From Flavobacteriaceae bacterium (GTDB lineage Bacteria > Bacteroidota > Bacteroidia > Flavobacteriales > Flavobacteriaceae), in NCBI GenBank assembly GCA_021648265.1, contig JAKITD010000003.1, positions 1 through 64,000 of the forward strand: 64,000 nt of DNA, read 5' to 3'. A program made the position numbers and the translations under genes. This document shows positions 43,303-51,636 of the stretch, in pieces. Each line of letters starts with the position of its first letter. Positions within the stretch are counted from its first letter, which is position 1. The notes beneath the pieces were generated by a model that did no database searches, had not been told where the DNA came from, and saw nothing but the letters and a program-made list of their open reading frames with translations.

Positions 43303-44532
43303 ATGAAAAAACAAACAGTAATTACAGCAATCTTAAGCTTATTCTTAATCATAGGAATAAGTAACAATGCCAATTCTCAAATAGGAAAAAAAGCTCTCGG
43401 ACAGGGTAAAAAGGCTTTGAGTATGGGTAAAAAAGGAAAAAGTAAATCAGGAAAATCGAAAAGTGGAAAAGGTGGAAGCTTTACAGAATTTAATAGTGAA
43501 ACAGACGAAATGGGAATCACAGGAGAATATTTTGGATTAAAAGATCCAGGTGCTGTAGGGTTGAGATTTGTAAAAGAAAGTGAAGGAAAAATTGTAAACC
43601 AACTTCATTATTTTGAGAAAAAAGGAGAACCTACTATGAAGTTAGCTTTAAAAGAAAGCTATTATACAAAACATCAAGTAAAAATGTTTTTTAAATGGAA
43701 CTCGGCAAGTGCATCAGGCTATGTTGAAATGATGGAAGTAGCACCAGGAGTATTTGCAATTATTAAAGGAGACAGAACTGTTAATAGTAATGATAAGCCA
43801 ATTGCTCTAGATGCAACAAGAACCGTTATTGAAGTAGGGGCAAAAAATAAAGCAGATTTTGATACTTGGGATATTGAAACAGCTCAAGCAAAAGTAGATA
43901 TGCTTATAGCAACTTTAAATGCTGCAAATTCTGAAAAAATTAAAAAGAAATTAATGCGTTTTGAAGCCTATAAAAACTACAAAGGGAAAATTGCATTTGC
44001 AAAAGGAACCAATTATTTAAAAACCCAAAAACTTGATCAAGCAGACCATAAAGTAGCTAACTTTATTACAAAAAGAGAATTGGGAGAAACCGTTGCTTTC
44101 AAACCATTTTTTGAGCAAACATTAGCAGCTTCACATCCTGGAGCTTGGTTTAATATTACCTATGAAATGGCTGGCGTAACAACCGATAGAGAAGCACTTA
44201 GAAAATCAAGTACAAAATTCTCAAAAAACATTCCTCAGATAGACAAAGACCAAGATAAATACTTCTTTTTCTATCCTAAAGTAACTATTAATACCCATAA
44301 TAATATTGCAGATTACGCTTTCTTAGAGTTGTTAAGATTAACTCAAGACAATTTACAAGCAGGAAAAACATACGACTTAAAAGTTACGGTTTGGGCTTAT
44401 AAAGATGGAGCAAATATAGATCCTGTTGCAACAGGAACCATACAATTAGAATATGGTACTAGAACAGAAAAATTATTATTCGATCCTATTAAAGGATGGG
44501 TAACAGTATTAGAAGACTATTTGGACGAATAA
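43303..44532 (+). CDS. Exported protein of unknown function with basic Lys/Gly/Ser segment
   Basis: This 409-residue protein has a signal peptide of about 25 residues. The mature N-terminus is very basic and low complexity (KKALGQGKKAL, then GKKGKSKSGKSKSGKGG, about 28-58). The remaining 350 residues look globular, starting with MGITGEYFGLKDPGAVGLRF and containing a helical middle (about 190-240). I recognise no family. It starts 36 bp after the 41911 gene without its own promoter, so it is probably cotranscribed. A terminator follows. The basic segment suggests contact with an anionic polymer or surface (inference only). Confidence 0.72.
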   Translation: MKKQTVITAILSLFLIIGISNNANSQIGKKALGQGKKALSMGKKGKSKSGKSKSGKGGSFTEFNSETDEMGITGEYFGLKDPGAVGLRFVKESEGKIVNQLHYFEKKGEPTMKLALKESYYTKHQVKMFFKWNSASASGYVEMMEVAPGVFAIIKGDRTVNSNDKPIALDATRTVIEVGAKNKADFDTWDIETAQAKVDMLIATLNAANSEKIKKKLMRFEAYKNYKGKIAFAKGTNYLKTQKLDQADHKVANFITKRELGETVAFKPFFEQTLAASHPGAWFNITYEMAGVTTDREALRKSSTKFSKNIPQIDKDQDKYFFFYPKVTINTHNNIADYAFLELLRLTQDNLQAGKTYDLKVTVWAYKDGANIDPVATGTIQLEYGTRTEKLLFDPIKGWVTVLEDYLDE

Positions 44533-44555
44533 TGTTTAATGTTGTTCAATAATTG

Positions 44556-44587
44556 AAAGCCGAGGTGAATTTTAGCTCGGCTTTTTT
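44556..44587 (+). terminator. Terminator of the 41911-43303 operon
   Basis: AAAGCCGAG and CTCGGCTTT form a 9-bp stem with an 11-nt loop, followed by TTT. It begins 23 bp past the stop codon. Confidence 0.85.
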
Positions 44588-44669
44588 ATTAAAAAACTAA
44601 CAATATCGAAACGAGTACAACATAAGATGTTGATGGTTGGCTACATAGGGATACCTTGTAGCCTCTTTA

Positions 44670-44713
44670 AACTGCCTTAATCTTAATTTATTTAAGAAGG
44701 GGCAGTTTTTTAT
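44670..44713. terminator. Second hairpin, between convergent units
   Basis: AAACTGCC (from 44670) pairs with GGCAGTTT (44700-44707), and the right arm runs into a T-run on the plus strand. It ends at the MATE gene stop, so it may serve both directions. Confidence 0.55.
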
Positions 44714-46041
44714 TTTGCTAAAGGAATGTATTTTATTTTGAATTTTATAGCCAATGCTACCGCTCTAAAAGCTATCCAAACTACTAAAGCAATCCAAATT
44801 CCTTTTAGTTTTAAATCGTAATAGTTACAAATTAATAAAGTAGGAATAAAGCCTAAAAAAGTGGAAGCGATAAGTATGTTTCGTAAGTATTTCATTTCAC
44901 CCAAACCTTTAAAAATAGCATCTAAAGTAAAGCCTAAAGCGTTAAAGGGCTGTGAGATTAAAACGATAAAGAATACTCCGTAAAAAGTAGAAAGTACCAA
45001 AGTGTCTTTTGTAAATAAAAGTCCGAGTTGGTCATAAAATAAAAGACCAGAAACCACTAAAAGTAAACTTACCACGAGGTTGTAAATATTAACTCGCTTG
45101 GTTAAAACCCAAAGTTTTTTATATTTTTTAGCTCCGAGTAATCTTCCGCCCAAAATATTTCCTGCTGCACCATATCCATCAATAAAAAAGGCTGAAAATA
45201 ACCAGAGATTTATAGCAATGGTATGTGCTGCGATGTATTCCTTCCCAAGTGAGGTTGCTTCTCGTATTGCCATTAACAAGGCGATGTTTAAGGCAACTGA
45301 CCTTACAAACAAGTTTAAACTCATATTGATTAATCGCTTAATTTCAGGGTGAATTTTTCGTTTTAGTTTTAAGGATACTTCCGTTTTTGTAAGTAAGAAT
45401 ACTAAGGCTAAAATCGCCATGACTAATTGTGCAAATAAACTTGCCCAAGCGGCACCTTTTACGCCCATGGGTTCTACAACACCTTCCATTCCGTAAACCA
45501 ATAAAAAATCCAATCCAATATTTAAAACAGCACCTAATGTTGCGATAATCATTGGCCAAAAAGTATTTTGGAGTCCTCTAAAAATTCCGAAAATAGCAAA
45601 GGTAAAAAGCGTTAGCGGAAAGCCCCAAACTCGTATATAATAGTAGTCTTTACTAAATTCTAAAATCTTTCCTTCGGCTCGTAGAAAAACTAAAATTTCT
45701 TCCACAAAAAAGTAGGTTGCCAATAATAAAAATAAGCTTAACAATACATTAAACAAAATTGCTTGTGCTGGAAAACTTTTTAAATCTTCAATTTTTCCTG
45801 CACCTAAATTTTGCGAAACAATGGCAGAAATAGCAGATCGGGTTTGTGCTAAAATCCAAATAATGGTCGATAAAAAAGTGCCTACAATTCCTACAGCAGC
45901 TAAAGATTCTGTTCCATATTCTGCAATGTTTCCTACTACGGCAGCATCTGTTAAGGAAAGTACAGGTTCGGCAATACCAGCAACGATAGCGGGTAAGGCT
46001 AATTGTTGAATTCGTTTAAAAGAAATGTCTATTTTTTGCAT
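44710..46041 (-). CDS. MATE-family multidrug/cation exporter
   Basis: This inner-membrane MATE transporter of about 443 residues has 12 hydrophobic helices and exports drugs or metabolites by Na+ or H+ exchange. The N-terminal LALPAIVAGIAEPVLSLTDAAVVG is the family signature (P-x-x-x-x-x-x-x-P-x-x-x-x-D). I place the start at 46041 (MQKIDISF). The alternative ATG at 46056 adds five residues and extends further into the GNAT gene. Either start overlaps the GNAT gene end (13 or 28 bp), implying cotranscription. Confidence 0.88.
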   Translation of the reverse strand: MQKIDISFKRIQQLALPAIVAGIAEPVLSLTDAAVVGNIAEYGTESLAAVGIVGTFLSTIIWILAQTRSAISAIVSQNLGAGKIEDLKSFPAQAILFNVLLSLFLLLATYFFVEEILVFLRAEGKILEFSKDYYYIRVWGFPLTLFTFAIFGIFRGLQNTFWPMIIATLGAVLNIGLDFLLVYGMEGVVEPMGVKGAAWASLFAQLVMAILALVFLLTKTEVSLKLKRKIHPEIKRLINMSLNLFVRSVALNIALLMAIREATSLGKEYIAAHTIAINLWLFSAFFIDGYGAAGNILGGRLLGAKKYKKLWVLTKRVNIYNLVVSLLLVVSGLLFYDQLGLLFTKDTLVLSTFYGVFFIVLISQPFNALGFTLDAIFKGLGEMKYLRNILIASTFLGFIPTLLICNYYDLKLKGIWIALVVWIAFRAVALAIKFKIKYIPLAK

Positions 46042-46535
46042 AATCGTTCGTAGCAATAAAATGGAAATTCACTTTGTTTAGGAAAGTAAATTTCATTCAT
46101 TTTTTTATAGCCACGAAGTTCGTAAAATTTTTGGTTTCTAGGGTTCTTACTAAAGGTGTCTAATCTTATAGAACTATAATTATTCTTGATGGCAAAAGCT
46201 TCAGAAAAATCCATTAATTTTTGTGCAAATCCTTTTTCTTGAAAATTTGGATGAATTGCCAAACGATGAATGTATAAGTTGTTTATGTTAGGCGTGAGCC
46301 ATTTAATAGGAAGGTATTCTTCGTCCATTTTTGGAGTAAGAACGATGCAACCAATAATTTTCTCTTCGGAAGTAATCACGTATAATTCATTTCTTTTTAC
46401 ATCATTTTCAAAAGCAGCACCTGAAGGGTAGTGTTTATTCCACTGAAAAATATTTCGAGTTATCATATCTTCAGCACAAGCTTTGGTAATTGCTAATAAT
46501 TGAAGTATTTCTGTTTTTATTGCTAAACGTATCAT
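46029..46535 (-). CDS. GNAT-family N-acetyltransferase
   Basis: This 168-residue acetyltransferase of the GNAT superfamily has the acetyl-CoA pyrophosphate-binding motif in HPNFQEKGFAQKLMD (R/Q-x-x-G-x-A pattern, about residues 97-111). The preceding beta strand is LYIHRLAI, and the C-terminal KNPRNQKFYELRGYKKM is typical of the superfamily. The substrate is unknown. The gene overlaps the MATE transporter gene, so the pair may act together, for example in resistance (inference). Confidence 0.82.
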   Translation of the reverse strand: MIRLAIKTEILQLLAITKACAEDMITRNIFQWNKHYPSGAAFENDVKRNELYVITSEEKIIGCIVLTPKMDEEYLPIKWLTPNINNLYIHRLAIHPNFQEKGFAQKLMDFSEAFAIKNNYSSIRLDTFSKNPRNQKFYELRGYKKMNEIYFPKQSEFPFYCYERLCKK

Positions 46536-46545
46536 TTATTCGGTG

Positions 46546-46553
46546 TATTTTTG
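46546..46553 (+). promoter_or_regulatory. Universal stress protein promoter -7 element
   Basis: TATTTTTG matches TAnnTTTG and lies 25 bp before the start at 46579. A possible -33 TTG is at 46520-46522. Confidence 0.45.
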
Positions 46554-46578
46554 AACGAAATTATTAAATTCGAAATTA

Positions 46579-47319
46579 ATGAAAAATATTCTTGTACCAG
46601 TAGGATCTACTAAAAGTGGAATAAATAATTTAAAATATGCTTTAAATTTTGCCTCAATGAATGGCGGGAAAGTTTTTTTAATGAGTGTTTACAAAGATTC
46701 TATGAAAATTGAAGACATAGCTAAGGTAAATGAATTTTGGGAAAACGAAAAAGAACAACAATTAAAAGATGTCATTAAAGCGGTAAATACTAAAGGTGTT
46801 GAAATAGCAAAACAAGCAATTAAAGGTGACCCTTTTGATGAAATTTTAAAAATTTATAAAAAAGAAAATATTGACTTAGTAATACTTTCTCCTCAGAGTG
46901 TTGAAATTGATGATAGAATATATTTAGGTGAAATAACTGGAAAAATTGTTAAGCAAACAGAAATTCCATTATTAATAGTTCCAGATAACTTTCTTTTCAG
47001 AAAATTTGAAAGCATTTTATTAGCATTTAAAACAGGAAGTTTTACTAAGGAAAACATGTTAGATCCATTAAAGTATATGAAGGATGTTTTTAACTCAGAA
47101 ATTAATTTGTTACAAGTAATTACTCCAGAAACTACGGAAGAACATTTGGTGATAGATGAGGAATTATTAGCTTTAAAAACCTCTTTAAAAACTACAAAAA
47201 ATGCTACTACTTTTCAGGGAGTTTTAGAGCATTTTCAATCTACTAAACCAGATATGCTTTGTGTAATTAGAAGAAAAAGAGGTTTCTTTAAAAAGCTTTG
47301 GGAAAAAAATAGTGAATGA
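46579..47319 (+). CDS. Universal stress protein (UspA family)
   Basis: This 246-residue cytosolic UspA-family protein has a first domain (about 1-135) opening MKNILVPVGSTKSGINNLKY and ending EIPLLIVPDNF, which is a complete Usp fold. The second half (about 140-246) is shorter and lacks a clear ATP-binding G-x-x-G loop, so it may be a degenerate tandem domain. The role is general stress adaptation and cannot be refined. The tRNA-Ala gene follows on the same strand. Confidence 0.8.
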   Translation: MKNILVPVGSTKSGINNLKYALNFASMNGGKVFLMSVYKDSMKIEDIAKVNEFWENEKEQQLKDVIKAVNTKGVEIAKQAIKGDPFDEILKIYKKENIDLVILSPQSVEIDDRIYLGEITGKIVKQTEIPLLIVPDNFLFRKFESILLAFKTGSFTKENMLDPLKYMKDVFNSEINLLQVITPETTEEHLVIDEELLALKTSLKTTKNATTFQGVLEHFQSTKPDMLCVIRRKRGFFKKLWEKNSE

Positions 47320-47379
47320 AACGTGATTTTCATACGAGTATTCCTTTGTTGATTTTAAGTGGTAAATTATAAAATCGAC

Positions 47380-47387
47380 TATATTTG
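47380..47387 (+). promoter_or_regulatory. tRNA-Ala promoter -7 element
   Basis: TATATTTG matches TAnnTTTG and lies 13 bp before the first tRNA base. Confidence 0.6.
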
Positions 47388-47398
47388 TTCTTAATTAA

Positions 47399-47474
<76 letters not shown>

Positions 47475-47477
47475 CAG

Positions 47478-47508
47478 AATCCCTGCTTTTGCAGGGATTT
47501 TCTTTTTT
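47478..47508 (+). terminator. tRNA-Ala terminator
   Basis: AATCCCTGC and GCAGGGATT form a perfect 9-bp stem with a TTTT loop, followed by TTCTTTTTT. Confidence 0.9.
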
Positions 47509-47523
47509 ATAAAAATAGGATAA

Positions 47524-47569
47524 GTCATTGGTTCGTTCCGATAGCTATCGGAACCAATATTCTCCACCA
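47524..47569 (+). pseudogene. Remnant of a tRNA 3' end with a palindrome in its T-loop
   Basis: GTCATTGGTTCG matches the intact tRNA's GTCATCGGTTCG. CCAATATTCTCCACCA matches its 3' end and here carries an encoded CCA. The T-stem ATTGG/CCAAT is preserved, but an 18-bp perfect palindrome TTCCGATAGCTATCGGAA (47536-47553) occupies the loop. The 5' part of the tRNA is missing. It may be a decayed second tRNA or an attachment-site duplication. Confidence 0.7.
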
Positions 47570-47596
47570 AACCCCTGCGAAAGCGGGGTTTTTTTT
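47570..47596 (+). terminator. Second terminator after the tRNA remnant
   Basis: ACCCC-T-GC-GAAA-GC-GGGGT hairpin with one bulged T and a run of eight T. It repeats the tRNA-terminator order found 90 bp earlier. Confidence 0.8.
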
Positions 47597-47754
47597 ATTT
47601 ACTTGCATGTGTTTTTTGTTGAAATCTATTCGGAAAGAACACAAACAATAACCTCTATCAATCCCATTATTAAAAATTATTATAAATAAATAGTGCTAAA
47701 TTCATTTATATAAATATATTTACGCAATATTACTATCAAATAAAAATATTACGT

Positions 47755-47976
47755 ATGAAGATTATAGATGAAGCTTTAGAGTTTGAAACCAGAAAACTAT
47801 CTTTTCAGACCACAAGTGATCGAATTATTGCTTCTAGAAAGGTGAAGTCGCTTATTTTGGGTATAAACGAAATCTATAAAGAGAATCAAGATCCAGAATT
47901 AATGGATTTAATGAAACGTCTAACTGTTATTAAAAAGAAAATTGAAGTTAGATTAAAAGGTCGTTCTCAAAGTTAA
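47755..47976 (+). CDS. Small helical protein of unknown function (73 aa)
   Basis: This 73-residue cytosolic protein is mostly helical and charged. It starts MKIIDEALEFETRKLSF and has a second helix with MDLMKRLTVIKKKIEVRLKG. There is no signal peptide or cysteine. Codon use is ordinary for the window and the frame is clean, so it is probably real. I do not recognise the family. It converges with the alpha/beta hydrolase gene 5 bp away. Confidence 0.6.
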   Translation: MKIIDEALEFETRKLSFQTTSDRIIASRKVKSLILGINEIYKENQDPELMDLMKRLTVIKKKIEVRLKGRSQS

Positions 47977-47981
47977 TTGTC

Positions 47982-48836
47982 CTATTTATTTGTTTCTTTT
48001 AAAAAGGAAATAGATTTTTCTACTACTTTTTGTAAATCATTTGGAAGCCTTTTCGCTTCCCAAGGATGTTTTGTTCCGAAAGAATGATCTCCATTTTTAA
48101 TAAGTAATAATTTACTATTGGGATTCCATTTATGAAGCTGTCTCCCTTCTGCTTCCAATACTGTAGGATCATTACTTCCTTGAACAATTAAGATAGGGCT
48201 TTTTATATTTTTAATTGCTCGTTTAATTGTGAATCGTTCTTCATTGAATTCAAAATCTTTATAAAACTGAAACTTATGAGGCATTTGTTGTTTGGTTCTT
48301 GAATTCTCAACATAAGTGATTCCTGTTTTTTCCCAATCTTTAAAGTGTTCCGAATTAATTAAAAACCGTTCTTTATAATCACTTACTCCAGCCCAAGTAA
48401 TTACGTTTTTTACTTTTAAATTTTCTGAAGCTTTTATAAGTATTATTCCACCACCTCGACTATGAGCAATAAGAGTAATATTGCTTGAATCGATTTCGGA
48501 TTTAAAGAAACCTGAAGAGGAAACCCTATTTATAATATCTTCTAAATCGTCCAACTCTTTACTGAAATTATTTTCTGAAAAGGCTTCCAAATCTGGAAAA
48601 TCAATTGGATCATCAACAGTTCCTCCATTATGTGAAAAATTAAATTTTAAAAATAAAAAACCATCCGAAGCAAATTTTTCGGCAACCAAATTCCAAGCAC
48701 CCCAATCTTTATATCCCTTATAACCGTGGCAGAATATCACGACTGGTTTTGGTGAATTTGTTTCTTTATAACACACATCGTACACGATGGTCTTTTTGTT
48801 TTTTCTTGCTAATTGTAGGTTTTTTTTTGTGATCAT
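47982..48836 (-). CDS. Alpha/beta hydrolase
   Basis: This 284-residue cytosolic alpha/beta hydrolase has the oxyanion region FCHGYKGYKDWG near residue 34, the nucleophile elbow AHSRGGG near residue 125, the acid in QGSNDPTV, and the C-terminal histidine in NGDHSFGTKHPW. It is probably an esterase or peptidase-like hydrolase with unknown substrate. It starts 1 bp after the AddB-like gene, so the two are cotranscribed. Confidence 0.85.
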   Translation of the reverse strand: MITKKNLQLARKNKKTIVYDVCYKETNSPKPVVIFCHGYKGYKDWGAWNLVAEKFASDGFLFLKFNFSHNGGTVDDPIDFPDLEAFSENNFSKELDDLEDIINRVSSSGFFKSEIDSSNITLIAHSRGGGIILIKASENLKVKNVITWAGVSDYKERFLINSEHFKDWEKTGITYVENSRTKQQMPHKFQFYKDFEFNEERFTIKRAIKNIKSPILIVQGSNDPTVLEAEGRQLHKWNPNSKLLLIKNGDHSFGTKHPWEAKRLPNDLQKVVEKSISFLKETNK

Positions 48837-48837
48837 T

Positions 48838-51564
48838 TCACACTTCTTTTTCGGTAAACGGAACTTCTTTATTGCAGATTTCTATGATTAATTTTTTTAA
48901 TTGAATTGTGTATTCATCTAAAACATCTTTAGTAATTATAACATTTCTTGGGCTTTTTCCTGGTTTTTCTTTTTTGGCGAAATTTAGGAATCCATTATTT
49001 AAGTTTTTAAAGGAAATAATTCCCGCTTCAGCATTTTCAAAGGATTTATAATCGTAAATCATAAGTGCATAAGCTAGTACTTGAATTATTTTACTGTATT
49101 TATAATCGGTCGTTACATCCTCCCAATTTACAATGTTTAAGTTGCTTTGATCCACTCTGCCAGATTTATAATCTATAACTCTAAGCGTGCCGTTAAATTC
49201 ATCTACACGATCTACTTTTCCGTGGATTTTAACAGGAAAATCTAATTCTGATATATTAAGATGAACGTTTAAATTACTTTCAATTTGAAGGATTTTAATT
49301 TCGTTTCCTTTTTTTAATTCTGAAATTTCAAAATTGATAAAATTTTCAACAAACCGTTTGGCAACTTCAAAAATGATGAGGTTTTTTCCTTTGGAATAAT
49401 CGCCACCTAAAAAGGAATTGATAAATTGATTGTTTACTTCTGAGGCAATAGATGTTTTCATCTTTTCCAATGTTTCAATCGTTAAAAACGCACCTTCTAA
49501 AGGCTTGTAAAAGGCTTCTAGCGTATCATGAACGATGGTTCCTAAAGTGTTTGCTGCTACAGTTTCTTCAACTTCTTCGGCTTCTTTTATTCTGAGTATT
49601 TTCTTATAATAAAAATCCATTGGATTTCGCATATAGGAAGTCAAAGCAGATGGGGAAAAGCCATTATTAGCAATTTCTTTTATTCTACTAATTACCTCGT
49701 CTGTTTTTGTAACGGATTTTAATTTGGAATGAATCACAGAGACTTCTGGACTTATAATATTTTTTAAAATTGTATGTTTTGGAAGTTTTTCATATTCAAT
49801 TTGAGAGATAAATCGACTCTTTTCACCTGTGCTTAATCCATCCGAAAAATTATTATAAAGCAGTGTTATGTTTTTTGCACGGTGTAATAATCTGTAAAAA
49901 TGATAGGTATAAATAGCGTCTTTTTCGGTGTAGGTTGGCAATTTATATTGTTGTTTTAAATCGTAAGTAATAAATGAATTGTTTGATTTTCCAGAAGGAA
50001 AAACGCCTTCATTCACCGAAGTAATTAATACATTTTCAAAATCTAAAACACGAGATTCTAAGACTCCCATAATTTGCAAACCGTTATAGGCATCCCCTTT
50101 AAAGTTGATGGTAGCCATCGCAATATCTTCAGTAAATAAACTATGAACCGTCTTTATACTTTTTAAATATTCAAACTTTGTGTTTAAATTTTCGATGCTA
50201 TTAAACGATTGATGTAATTGATAAATCACCACTTTTTCTATAATATTACTGGTTTTGTTTTCCTTTAGTTTTAATAGAATTGTTTGGCAAACTTTTATAG
50301 CGTTTGTACTTTTTTCTTTCCAGTCTGAAAACAAATATTCCACAACTTCTTTATCGGCATCATCACTGAATTCTAATAAATTTAAAAGTGTGATATGCGT
50401 TAGGTTATCTTTTGAAATATTCTTGATAATCTCCGTATTGTCTTTAAGTAATTTTGAAGCGACTGGGTGGTTTAAAATCGCTAGTACTTGTTTGTAATAA
50501 AAGCTAGTGCCAGAATGAAAATGAAGTGTCAATAACTGGTTAAAAAACACTACTAAAGGGAAAGATTTTAATGAAACTCCCATAGTAATATTTACATTCT
50601 GAATATTTTCTGGAAGTGATTGCAATAATGGATGCAATAAGTTTTCATCTGCCAAAACAATGGCGGTTTTGTTTAACACTTCATTAGTGCTTTTAGAAAG
50701 TTTTTCGGCAATATATTTAACCTGACCAATGTTTTTTTGAGCTTCAATTATGGTTATCTTTTTTTCGTTTTTATAATTATTCGCTACTGTTTCTGGGGTT
50801 TTGTTTTCTAATGATTGCCAATTCGAAAAATAATCCCTTACAAAATAGGAGGCACTATGTTTTTTATTTGAATAGAAATATTGATCTAAATCCCAATAGA
50901 TAGAAGTGTTTTCAGATTCTAATAATTCTTGAAAAATAGTTTGTTCAGCTTTGTTTAATGCGTTAAAGCCAATAAATACATGTTGTTTATTTCCATGATT
51001 TAATTTATAATGCTCTATGTTTTCTGCTGCTTCACGATAGACCAACCCTTGATAAGCTTGGTTGTTTTTTAGCAAATCTATTTTTAAGCTTTTATAAAAT
51101 TCAAAAAGACTGTTCCAGAATTTTAAGTAGTTCTCTACCAAAGCTGTTTTTTCTTCTTGCACATACCAGTGATTTATATCTTGAATATCACTTAAATAAG
51201 TAAAAAAAGGTTTCGGTGGAATTAGATGCCGATCTATTTCACTAAAATCATTCAACAAAGTATTGGCCCAAGTTAAATACACATCGAAACTATCCTTTTC
51301 AAGGTCGGTAGCTGTGTTTAGATAGATGTTGTAGCTTTTAAAAAGTAATTCTGTACTATTAATAATTTGAAGTCCTGAAATTTCTTCTATAAACTCCTCT
51401 ATACTTATTATTTTAGGAGCAAAAACGGTGTGATTCGTTTTTTGTTTAATTAGGTTAAGTAAAAACCCACAAGCTCTTTTACTAGGTAAAATAAAGGTCA
51501 ATGAAGAAAGGTCTTCGTATTTGTTTTTTATTTTAGAAAGGGTTTCTTCAAGGAATGTTTGCAT
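48838..51564 (-). CDS. AddB-like PD-(D/E)XK nuclease family protein
   Basis: This 908-residue protein resembles AddB, the helicase-like/nuclease partner in AddAB double-strand break processing. The N-terminal half is a degenerate helicase fold without a clear Walker A (SLTFILPSKRACGFLL near residue 21). The C-terminal RecB-like nuclease carries VDRVDEFNGTLRVIDYKSG, with the D...DYK catalytic pattern. The likely partner is the UvrD-type protein at 54393-57539, separated here by ompA and kbl. No four-cysteine iron-sulfur motif is obvious. Confidence 0.83.
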   Translation of the reverse strand: MQTFLEETLSKIKNKYEDLSSLTFILPSKRACGFLLNLIKQKTNHTVFAPKIISIEEFIEEISGLQIINSTELLFKSYNIYLNTATDLEKDSFDVYLTWANTLLNDFSEIDRHLIPPKPFFTYLSDIQDINHWYVQEEKTALVENYLKFWNSLFEFYKSLKIDLLKNNQAYQGLVYREAAENIEHYKLNHGNKQHVFIGFNALNKAEQTIFQELLESENTSIYWDLDQYFYSNKKHSASYFVRDYFSNWQSLENKTPETVANNYKNEKKITIIEAQKNIGQVKYIAEKLSKSTNEVLNKTAIVLADENLLHPLLQSLPENIQNVNITMGVSLKSFPLVVFFNQLLTLHFHSGTSFYYKQVLAILNHPVASKLLKDNTEIIKNISKDNLTHITLLNLLEFSDDADKEVVEYLFSDWKEKSTNAIKVCQTILLKLKENKTSNIIEKVVIYQLHQSFNSIENLNTKFEYLKSIKTVHSLFTEDIAMATINFKGDAYNGLQIMGVLESRVLDFENVLITSVNEGVFPSGKSNNSFITYDLKQQYKLPTYTEKDAIYTYHFYRLLHRAKNITLLYNNFSDGLSTGEKSRFISQIEYEKLPKHTILKNIISPEVSVIHSKLKSVTKTDEVISRIKEIANNGFSPSALTSYMRNPMDFYYKKILRIKEAEEVEETVAANTLGTIVHDTLEAFYKPLEGAFLTIETLEKMKTSIASEVNNQFINSFLGGDYSKGKNLIIFEVAKRFVENFINFEISELKKGNEIKILQIESNLNVHLNISELDFPVKIHGKVDRVDEFNGTLRVIDYKSGRVDQSNLNIVNWEDVTTDYKYSKIIQVLAYALMIYDYKSFENAEAGIISFKNLNNGFLNFAKKEKPGKSPRNVIITKDVLDEYTIQLKKLIIEICNKEVPFTEKEV

Positions 51565-51580
51565 TTTATAAAAATAAAAA

Positions 51581-51607
51581 ACGTCCCGATAATATCGGGA
51601 CGTTTTC
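51581..51607 (-). terminator. Bidirectional terminator after ompA
   Basis: ACGTCCCGATA and TATCGGGACGT are an 11-bp perfect inverted repeat around one base, flanked by an A-run on the left and TTTTC on the right. It terminates ompA on the minus strand. Its core belongs to the CCCGATA-TATCGGG palindrome class. Confidence 0.8.
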
Positions 51608-51636
51608 TTAAAAAATATTATTTATTTATAATAATA

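Noticed and set aside
44608-44640. CGAAACGAGTACAAC, similar to the leader 5' box
   Set aside because: No 3' box follows and there is no sense-strand gene downstream, so it is likely chance.
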